Source of the DNA: Caldithrix sp. RBG_13_44_9
GTDB taxonomy: Bacteria > Calditrichota > Calditrichia > RBG-13-44-9
DNA: 5,758 bases
NCBI GenBank assembly: GCA_001771055.1
Contig: MESS01000084.1
Span: 64,549 to 70,306 of the forward strand
Reading direction: 5' to 3'
The notes under the pieces are model-generated. The model was not told where the DNA came from, searched no databases, and saw only the letters and a list, made by a program, of their open reading frames with translations. Each line of letters begins with the position of its first letter. The first letter of the stretch is position 1. Of the stretch, positions 1 through 4,605 are shown piece by piece. Both the position numbers and the translations under genes were made by a program.

Positions 1-153
1 GCCCACATCAAATCATCACTGGTAGGCTGTTCACTGACGGTGATCCTGGAGGAGAATCGGCTGCAGTTAGGTACCTGGCAGGGTATTTACTTCTGTGAAT
101 TTGACGGTCCGCGCCAGCGCAAGGTGTGGGTGAAGGTTTTGAAAGAAAACTAG
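1..153 (+). CDS. yjbQ: YjbQ/UPF0047 family protein, C-terminal 50 residues (5' end outside window)
   Basis: Reading frame 1 is open from the window edge to a TAG stop at 151-153 and encodes 50 residues. The segment starts AHIKSSLVG and continues with LQLGTWQGIYFCEFDGPR, which is the conserved C-terminal block of the YjbQ family: a DAHxKSSLxG motif with the conserved His (here residue 2), then a GTWQGIYLCEF-like strand. Full-length members are about 130-140 residues, so roughly 80-90 are missing upstream. The E. coli member has been reported to have a weak thiamine-phosphate-synthase side activity. The physiological role of the family is unsettled, so I give only the family name. The protein is expected to be soluble and cytoplasmic. 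The gene converges on the TSUP transporter gene, so the two are not co-transcribed. The family call is firm from the motif; the function is unknown. Confidence 0.88.
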   Translation, partial: AHIKSSLVGCSLTVILEENRLQLGTWQGIYFCEFDGPRQRKVWVKVLKEN

Positions 154-181
154 CAAGTAGATACTATGGGATGTTCGATTA

Positions 182-211
182 CAATACTCTCCAAAAAGTA
201 TTGGAGTATTG
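182..211. terminator. bulged hairpin between convergent genes, possible terminator
   Basis: CAATACTCTCCAA (182-194) pairs with TTGGAGTATTG (201-211) to give an 11-bp stem with a 2-nt bulge in the left arm and a 6-nt loop (AAAGTA). It lies about 30 nt after the yjbQ stop, in the 125-nt gap between two convergent genes, which is where a bidirectional terminator is expected. Neither strand has a clean run of T after the stem; the + strand continues ATTCCTAAAAAATT. The structure is visible, but its termination function is inferred from position only. The rest of the gap (212-278) shows nothing else I can support. Confidence 0.35.
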
Positions 212-278
212 ATTCCTAAAAAATTAAATGGTTACTCAGATAGTTCATAGATGGATCTCAGAAACGAGATATAAAGTC

Positions 279-1067
279 TTACACCCACCCCAGTCCCAGA
301 GCAAAGGCAATGATCACCAGCATCACGGCAATAAAAATTTTCAGTCCCTGCAGGGTGATCTTTTCTAAAAACCGCGAGGCGATAAACGATCCGGTAAAGG
401 CCGCTAACGTCCCGGCCAGCACCAGATAATGTCCCCCTTGCTGATAGAGCAACCTGAAATCTCTTTCAAAAAAGGTAAAACCATAAACCAGCAGCCGGGA
501 AATGTCCACAATAACTGCCGAAAGGATCATGGTGCCGATCAGGGTCTTCTTCTCCAGTCCCACCCGCACCAAAAACGCTGCCCGCAATGCTCCCTGGTGA
601 CCGGAGAGTCCGCCAAAAAATCCTGACAACGCTCCCCCAAAAGGAATCAAACCAGACTTGAATGATAATTGGTTAAATTTCGGAATAAATTCTAGGAAGG
701 CAAAAATAATAATTAAGACCGCAATAACCAGATTAACCGGTCTCACCTGCATAGTTCGTGCTCCAACAGAATATTGATATATGGCCGGAATGGATGCAAA
801 AAAGTTAAGCAGCCAGGCACCGATCATGGCAAAAATTGCTGCCGGTACTGCAAATAACAACAGGATCTTTTTGTCAGCGCTTCGTCCCACCAGATAAACT
901 TTAAAAAGATTATTCAACAGGTGAACCACCGCGGTAGCAGCGACCGCTACTTCCACCGGAAAAAACAGGGCAAAGGCCGGCAGCAGCAGAGTGCCTAAAC
1001 CAAAACCGGCTAAAAGCGTGAGAGCGGCTACGATCAGCGCCGATATACAGATGATGAAATATTCCAT
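279..1067 (-). CDS. TSUP-family (TauE/SafE-type) membrane transporter
   Basis: This is a polytopic inner-membrane protein of 262 residues from the preferred start, with seven or eight hydrophobic segments. It shows the two-repeat pattern of the sulfite exporter TauE/SafE family. Repeat 1 has AGFGLGTLLLPAF (about residues 20-32) and the polar HLLNN (49-53). Repeat 2 has GGLSGHQGALRAAFLVR (about 152-168). Known family members move sulfite, sulfoacetate or other small organic anions. The substrate cannot be read from sequence, and no sulfur-metabolism gene lies nearby. The frame is open to a TTG at 1142 (287 aa) and also contains an ATG at 1115. I prefer the ATG at 1067 because the extra N-terminal 25 residues are hydrophilic and atypical, usual family length is about 250-260, and a GAGGA lies just before this ATG, although its 1-nt spacing is unusually short. 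The gene is monocistronic and divergent from the cold-shock gene. Family confidence is high; start confidence is moderate. Confidence 0.87.
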   Translation of the reverse strand: MEYFIICISALIVAALTLLAGFGLGTLLLPAFALFFPVEVAVAATAVVHLLNNLFKVYLVGRSADKKILLLFAVPAAIFAMIGAWLLNFFASIPAIYQYSVGARTMQVRPVNLVIAVLIIIFAFLEFIPKFNQLSFKSGLIPFGGALSGFFGGLSGHQGALRAAFLVRVGLEKKTLIGTMILSAVIVDISRLLVYGFTFFERDFRLLYQQGGHYLVLAGTLAAFTGSFIASRFLEKITLQGLKIFIAVMLVIIAFALGLGWV

Positions 1068-1171
1068 GTCCTCAGAATAGTCCCCAGTAAGTCCAGAAAG
1101 TGAATTGGTTTCCATTTTAATTTGAGCAGCGATAAATTCCAAAATCTTTTTCTTTAAAAGTCATTTACTTT

Positions 1172-1200
1172 TTTATAGATTATTACTTGATATTTGTAAG
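1172..1200 (-). promoter_or_regulatory. candidate sigma70-like promoter for the TSUP gene
   Basis: On the minus strand, CTTACA (1200-1195) and TATAAA (1177-1172) are separated by 17 nt, matching 4/6 and 5/6 of the -35 and -10 consensus. Transcription would begin near 1165, leaving a leader of about 100 nt to the ATG at 1067 or about 22 nt to the TTG at 1142. The region is AT-rich, so a chance match is possible, but the position is right for this divergent gene. The element overlaps the opposing cold-shock promoter. Confidence 0.4.
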
Positions 1201-1215
1201 CGGGAATTTTATAAT
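1187..1215 (+). promoter_or_regulatory. sigma70-like promoter for the cold-shock gene
   Basis: TTGATA (1187-1192, 5/6 of the -35 consensus) and a perfect TATAAT (1210-1215) are separated by exactly 17 nt. The expected start near 1222 gives a short leader of under 20 nt that still includes the AGGAG ribosome site at 1229-1233. This is the best promoter match in the window. The short leader means that there is no room for the long structured 5' UTR that controls cspA-type mRNAs in enterobacteria. Confidence 0.65.
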
Positions 1216-1239
1216 CATTTAAAATCACAGGAGCAGCAA

Positions 1240-1443
1240 ATGCAAAAGGGAATCATCAAGAAGATCGATTATATAAAGGGATTTGGTTTCATCCTCACCG
1301 AGGATGAAGATGAAGTATTCTTCAATTTTCGGGATGTACATCCCAAATTCAAGAACAAGGTATTCAAGGAAGGTGAAACGGTCGGCTTCGATCTGAAACG
1401 GGAGATGAAGGGAGACCGGGCCATCAACCTCCGGCAGGTATAA
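1240..1443 (+). CDS. divergent cold-shock-domain protein
   Basis: A 67-residue single-domain protein with the fold signature of a cold-shock domain, the small beta-barrel that binds single-stranded RNA or DNA. RNP1 is intact as KGFGFI (residues 13-18). The RNP2 position reads VFFNF (26-30) where family members usually have VFVHF. The usual GxVKWFN start is replaced by GIIKKID (4-10), so the tryptophan-phenylalanine pair is gone. An acidic EDEDE (21-25) sits in the loop between the two RNP motifs. Length is normal for the family (65-75). The start is decided by an AGGAG (1229-1233) with a 6-nt spacer and by a strong upstream promoter. The likely role is RNA chaperone or translation/transcription modulator, as for the family, but altered nucleic-acid contacts suggest different affinity or partners. 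It appears monocistronic. The minus-strand reading frame across it is a shadow. Confidence 0.88.
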   Translation: MQKGIIKKIDYIKGFGFILTEDEDEVFFNFRDVHPKFKNKVFKEGETVGFDLKREMKGDRAINLRQV

Positions 1444-1457
1444 TATCGAGAGTAGGG

Positions 1458-1478
1458 AGAAAGCAGAAAGCGGAAAGA
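1458..1478 (+). repeat. purine-rich heptamer repeat, three units
   Basis: AGAAAGC (1458-1464), AGAAAGC (1465-1471) and GGAAAGA (1472-1478) form a short imperfect tandem repeat inside a run of about 33 bases (1448-1480) that is almost all purine on the + strand. It lies directly after the cold-shock gene stop. Similar purine-rich short repeats are often seen in intergenic DNA of FCB-type genomes. No function is evident. Confidence 0.45.
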
Positions 1479-1487
1479 AGTTTACCG

Positions 1488-1543
1488 AGCACTCAAATTC
1501 ACTCAGGGGCTTTAAAACACTCAAATTTTATAATTTGAGTGCT
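1488..1543. terminator. duplicated 12-mer able to form two competing hairpins; likely bidirectional terminator
   Basis: AATTTGAGTG (1532-1541) pairs perfectly with CACTCAAATT (1518-1527) in a 10-bp stem with a 4-nt loop. A second upstream copy, AGCACTCAAATT (1488-1499), pairs perfectly over 12 bp with AATTTGAGTGCT (1532-1543), so the two structures exclude each other. On the minus strand the inner stem is followed by TTTTAAAG, a short T-run as in an intrinsic terminator. On the + strand it is followed by CTTGGTT, which is less convincing. The element lies between the convergent cold-shock gene and the leftward hydrolase operon, where a shared terminator is expected. The pairing is seen in the sequence; the termination function is inferred. 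Confidence 0.5.
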
Positions 1544-1558
1544 TGGTTGGCAGTTGGT

Positions 1559-1589
1559 CCACGAATTTCACGAATTACCACGAATAATT
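1559..1589. repeat. degenerate CACGAATT tandem repeat
   Basis: Three units, CACGAATTT (1560-1568), CACGAATTA (1569-1577) and CACGAATAA (1579-1587), stand 9-10 bp apart. Read on the other strand they give ATTCGTGG/ATTCGTGA units, a motif family that I recognise as a common dispersed intergenic repeat in Bacteroidota and related genomes. It is probably a non-coding repeat. A tandem protein-binding site with near-helical spacing is the alternative. The rest of the 1444-1677 gap contains no ATG-initiated reading frame and no RNA gene that I can support. Confidence 0.55.
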
Positions 1590-1677
1590 ATTTAGGTTTT
1601 ATTAGATAAACAATTAGTGAAAATTCCCGTCTGGCGCCGATCAGGCGTGTAATTCCTGGATATTTTATCAGTATAGC

Positions 1678-2313
1678 TTAAGCAAGATTTAAAAATATTT
1701 TGATATAGTCCCACATTTTGTCCAGTTGATCGTACAGTCCATGATCGGAATGTAAAAGTATCAACTCGGCATCGGGGTGGCTCTTAAAATATCCGATGCT
1801 CACTTCATAAGGCACCGATTCATCCCGTAATCCATGAAAAATGAGAGTGGGAATCTGTACATCGATCGGTAGATTTTTATATTTCTGAGCATCAGTCACC
1901 ATCCGATACCCCAGCTGGCGATGTTCTTTATAATGATACTGGTATAAACGGATGAAACCTGTTTCCTGCCAGTCCCGCAGCTGCGCCGGAGTAAGCCGCT
2001 GAAAATACCGGTTAACAAAATCAAAAGCCGGGGCCATCAAAACCAACTTCACCACCTGCTTCCGCTTCCCGGCAGTGAAAGCCGCCAGGTATCCCCCCAG
2101 ACTGGATCCCAGCAGTACCACCTCTCCGGAAATTGACTGCAGCAAGGAATCGATAATCTCCAGCTGACTGCTGATAGTCATCCGGGAAAAATCTGTCCCG
2201 TTCAGATCCGGACGATAGAGCTTATGACCTGCTTCAGTGAAAACTTTTTCTAAAAACTTTCCCTTGGTCGAATCCGGTCCTGATAAAAATCCATGCAAAT
2301 AAATATAGTTCAT
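1678..2313 (-). CDS. YqiA/UPF0227-type alpha/beta-hydrolase (putative esterase)
   Basis: A 211-residue soluble alpha/beta-hydrolase without signal peptide or membrane segment, so probably cytoplasmic. It begins with the first core strand and HGF (residues 7-9), a typical oxyanion-loop position. The nucleophile elbow is GSSLGGY (69-75) with Ser71 as nucleophile. The acid is Asp164 in HGLRDESVP, and the general base is His191 in SDHGLYD. The triad is therefore complete. The GSSLGGY elbow, short length and N-terminal arrangement resemble E. coli YqiA (193 aa), which hydrolyses short acyl esters. The natural substrate is unknown, and serine peptidase or thioesterase activity is possible in this fold. 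It is the last gene of the leftward cluster: its ATG is 30 nt after the peptidase stop, with a weak AGGG (2322-2325) 8 nt before it, which suggests co-transcription. Confidence is high for the fold and moderate for the subfamily. Confidence 0.85.
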   Translation of the reverse strand: MNYIYLHGFLSGPDSTKGKFLEKVFTEAGHKLYRPDLNGTDFSRMTISSQLEIIDSLLQSISGEVVLLGSSLGGYLAAFTAGKRKQVVKLVLMAPAFDFVNRYFQRLTPAQLRDWQETGFIRLYQYHYKEHRQLGYRMVTDAQKYKNLPIDVQIPTLIFHGLRDESVPYEVSIGYFKSHPDAELILLHSDHGLYDQLDKMWDYIKIFLNLA

Positions 2314-2343
2314 GACAAATACCCTAGTTCAGGCACTCGCTGG

Positions 2344-4026
2344 CTATTGGTTTAACTCCCGCTCGATGGTGTACAGGGGACGAATATCCACCGGTACATT
2401 TTCCAGACGTTTCAGGGCATTCTGCATTTCCAGCGAGAGATTACGATACTTCTCAATCAACTGCACGGCCGCATTATAATCTCCGGTAGCCTCTATTAGC
2501 AGCAGTTCACGCGCCAGTTCAGTGATCGCCGGCTTGATTTTCTCACGATTCACCCGGTATTGTCCGCTCTCCTTTACATACTCGAATCCGCCTCTTTCCT
2601 GGATATAATTAAAGGAGAGGGTATTGGCTCCACCGTGGGCAGAAGTAATTCCAAACCGTACACTGCGGAAAATTCCTCCTAAAAAAGCTGAATAGGTCTG
2701 CCATTCCAGCAAGTCTGGAAGCACCCCTTTGTCAATTAAAAATTGAGTGTTATAAACTCCCAATATATCCGCTTTGGCCTCTTCAATGGTAGAATAGGTT
2801 TCTTTCAATTCCATATTCACTGATGTTTCCCGGCCGTTCTTAATTATAAATCCCGGTCCCAGACCATGGGACATTTCATGCATCAGTACATGATTAAAAT
2901 AGGCGTCAAAGGTAATGGAAGGCAAATCTTCCGGGGCGATGACTTCATGAACGATGGGTATCCAGCATTTCTGAAATTTAGCCTGGGCTACATTTTTCAA
3001 CATGACCTTTTTACTGCCCTTGGCTTCGCGGACTTTTTCATCATTCGGAAGATTAAAAGCAGTGGTCTGGATGCCGGCCTTGGTATCTCCGGCAGTAAAT
3101 ACTTGCTGAACTACTACGATTGGCGAGGCACTTCCGCGTCGGGTGTTTCGATACCTGGCCGGAATGGGTAAGTTATTTTCCATCTGGTCCAGGTACTGAC
3201 CAACAATCCGCAATTTGGTACTCTCCACCGGATCCACCAGAGTAATGAATGCCTCGAAGGAAGCTTTATAATTAAACAGCGCATCTTCGTACACTTCATA
3301 AGGACCGATCACTATTTCAATGGAATGATTAGTAAGATCCATCCAATCCATATCGCTGTTAAAATAGTCATTGGTCAAAAAGGCATCGGCCCGGCTGAGC
3401 AGATATTTTTTCAGAGAAGGATTATCAATTAAAATTGCTGCCTGACGAAGTAGATCGGCAGCACTCATTAACTTTTCCCGGTATACCTGAGAATAAGGAA
3501 CAGCTGCCAGTTTCCGGTCCTCCCGACGGATGACGGTGAAATTACTGGTAAAAGAAGCTTCATCTGCCGGATTGGCTTTTAACCAATTCTGAAATTCCGC
3601 TTTTCTCAAATCGGCCGGATAAAAATTTGCGCCAGCCGGTTTTCCTTCCTTCAGATTAATAAAAGGCCGGTCCTGCTCCAGACGGTCAAATGGTCCAAAA
3701 CAGATGGTAAAATATTCCTGCAGCACGGCATAGTCCGGATTTTCCCCGGTGCGCAATTCCTTTAACAGCAGATTGTTTTTACTGTAGACCTGTTCCAGAA
3801 AGATAGAATCCATCAGTTGGGCAGCTTTTACCAGCAGATATAAGGCTTGCTGTTCATTCCCGCTGAGCAGGGTTTTATCGTATCCAATCTCCACCGGCAC
3901 CAGCTTATCAATCTGCGCCCGCACCTGTTCAATGGGAGCATAATTCCTGATCAGGCTCTCCTCTTTGCTGCAACCCATAATCATCACTCCAGTTAAGATT
4001 AGTGATATGGTCAATTTGCTTAACAT
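2344..4026 (-). CDS. lipid-anchored Zn-metallopeptidase, M49 (dipeptidyl-peptidase III-like), HExxH variant
   Basis: A 560-residue protein beginning with a lipoprotein signal peptide: Lys4, a hydrophobic stretch to residue 17 and lipobox IMG-Cys19. The mature protein should be lipid-anchored outside the inner membrane, with Ser at +2. The zinc site is HEMSH (383-387) followed by EEAKAD (415-420), where Glu416 is the expected third ligand, like the second Glu of EECRAE in classical DPP III. Other family-like blocks are NFYPADL (134-140), GPYEVYEDALFNYKASFEAF (241-260) and HGGANTLSFNYIQERGG (464-480), the last placing a conserved His464 after the zinc site. Classical M49 enzymes have a hexapeptide HExxGH. 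The pentapeptide form occurs in Caldithrix DPP III and in plant NUDT3-type proteins, and the length here (about 560) fits that shorter branch. It likely trims N-terminal dipeptides from peptides in the periplasm, although activity may be reduced. It is the middle gene of the cluster, 31 nt after the deoxyribosyltransferase-like gene. Confidence 0.85.
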   Translation of the reverse strand: MLSKLTISLILTGVMIMGCSKEESLIRNYAPIEQVRAQIDKLVPVEIGYDKTLLSGNEQQALYLLVKAAQLMDSIFLEQVYSKNNLLLKELRTGENPDYAVLQEYFTICFGPFDRLEQDRPFINLKEGKPAGANFYPADLRKAEFQNWLKANPADEASFTSNFTVIRREDRKLAAVPYSQVYREKLMSAADLLRQAAILIDNPSLKKYLLSRADAFLTNDYFNSDMDWMDLTNHSIEIVIGPYEVYEDALFNYKASFEAFITLVDPVESTKLRIVGQYLDQMENNLPIPARYRNTRRGSASPIVVVQQVFTAGDTKAGIQTTAFNLPNDEKVREAKGSKKVMLKNVAQAKFQKCWIPIVHEVIAPEDLPSITFDAYFNHVLMHEMSHGLGPGFIIKNGRETSVNMELKETYSTIEEAKADILGVYNTQFLIDKGVLPDLLEWQTYSAFLGGIFRSVRFGITSAHGGANTLSFNYIQERGGFEYVKESGQYRVNREKIKPAITELARELLLIEATGDYNAAVQLIEKYRNLSLEMQNALKRLENVPVDIRPLYTIERELNQ

Positions 4027-4033
4027 ATTTTAT

Positions 4034-4038
4034 CTCCT
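4034..4038 (-). promoter_or_regulatory. strong ribosome binding site of the peptidase gene
   Basis: AGGAG on the minus strand lies 7 nt before the ATG at 4026, the best-placed ribosome site among the leftward genes. It fixes the start and so confirms that the lipoprotein signal peptide is part of the translated protein. It sits in the 31-nt gap after the preceding gene. Confidence 0.75.
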
Positions 4039-4057
4039 GAGATTGACAATTAAATTT

Positions 4058-4549
4058 TCAAGTATTTTCGGGGAAGTGGGATCTTAAAAATACTTTCAGT
4101 GAGTCAAAGTCCTGAAAAATCTCACTGGTACAACCGATGATCCAGCTGCTAATCTGAGTCAACGGGATCTTGGTTACCATATACACCGGTACCTGATGCC
4201 AGAAGGCCATGGTCAATTCTCCCTGGGTACCCCCGCCATTCAAAACATTCTCATCCCACAGGCAAATGATATAATCCACCTGTTCTATTAGCATGCCAAT
4301 GTCCTTATGAATAATCCGGTGTACCACCTTTCGGAAACGGGCAAGGTCAGTACTTTTCCACTGCCGGAATTTCCGGAATTCCTCCGAAGTGAGCAAATGA
4401 TTTTCTTCCAGGCAGGGATTGAACACCGCATGCCCCAGTTCCTGCTGTAGGAACCGGGAAATCTCTTCCCGCCACTGGTGACCGCCATCCGGGGCATTTT
4501 CAATAGCCCCTGCTAAATAGGCCAATGGTTTACTTCCGTTTTTCCACAT
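4058..4549 (-). CDS. nucleoside 2-deoxyribosyltransferase-like protein
   Basis: A 163-residue soluble protein with the layout of the nucleoside 2-deoxyribosyltransferase/DUF4406 superfamily. The first strand-loop is YLAGAIE (11-17), like the substrate-binding YLAGP motif. A GHAVFNP strand (39-45) follows, then an Asp-containing helix KDIGMLIEQVD (82-92) leading into the strand YIICLWDE (93-100). Next is GGGTQGELTMAF (105-116), where Glu111 occupies the position of the catalytic Glu in this family. Enzymes of this fold cleave or exchange the N-glycosidic bond of deoxynucleosides or deoxynucleotides for salvage or clean-up. Some members are sensors or have no known activity, so the substrate is not assigned. 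Length is typical (140-170). The ATG at 4549 has no recognisable Shine-Dalgarno sequence. The gene probably heads the operon with the M49 peptidase (31-nt gap) and the YqiA-type hydrolase. No functional link between these three is obvious. Confidence 0.75.
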   Translation of the reverse strand: MWKNGSKPLAYLAGAIENAPDGGHQWREEISRFLQQELGHAVFNPCLEENHLLTSEEFRKFRQWKSTDLARFRKVVHRIIHKDIGMLIEQVDYIICLWDENVLNGGGTQGELTMAFWHQVPVYMVTKIPLTQISSWIIGCTSEIFQDFDSLKVFLRSHFPENT

Positions 4550-4576
4550 ATCATTCGATATAATATTAAAATCTAA

Positions 4577-4605
4577 AATAACTCAGATTTGTTAGATCTG
4601 TTATT
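4577..4605 (-). terminator. hairpin at the end of the ANKH-like gene, candidate terminator
   Basis: AATAACTCAGAT (4577-4588) pairs with ATCTGTTATT (4596-4605) in a 10-bp stem with a 2-nt bulge and a 7-nt loop. It touches the TGA stop of the ANKH-like gene. In the direction of transcription it is followed by TTTAGATTTTAAT, a broken T-rich tail. It may partly separate this gene from the downstream deoxyribosyltransferase-like gene. The stem is AT-rich and weak, so readthrough is likely. Confidence 0.4.

Noticed and set aside
255..270. Small hairpin ATCTC/GAGAT just after the TSUP stop
   Set aside because: It has only 5 bp and no T-run, so it is too weak to call as a terminator.
1117..1164. Fifteen-codon frame upstream of the TSUP gene
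   Set aside because: It has no ribosome site and no regulatory codon pattern such as repeated rare or single amino-acid codons. It is mentioned only in connection with the start ambiguity.
1225..1524. Minus-strand open frame of 99 codons across the cold-shock gene
   Set aside because: It is antisense to a gene with clear domain motifs, promoter and ribosome site, and its N-terminal part covers the repeat and hairpin region. It shows no family resemblance.
1631..1648. GGCGCC palindrome and CGCC/GGCG mini-stem before the hydrolase 3' end
   Set aside because: The stem has four pairs and no clear T-tail on either strand. This is within chance expectation.
2866..3171. Plus-strand open frame of 101 codons inside the peptidase gene
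   Set aside because: It is antisense to the conserved zinc-site region of the M49 peptidase. It has no ribosome site or recognisable domain, so it is a shadow frame.
4362..4380. CCGGAATTT/CCGGAATTCC direct repeat
   Set aside because: It lies within the deoxyribosyltransferase-like gene and is explained by the repeated residues FRKFR.
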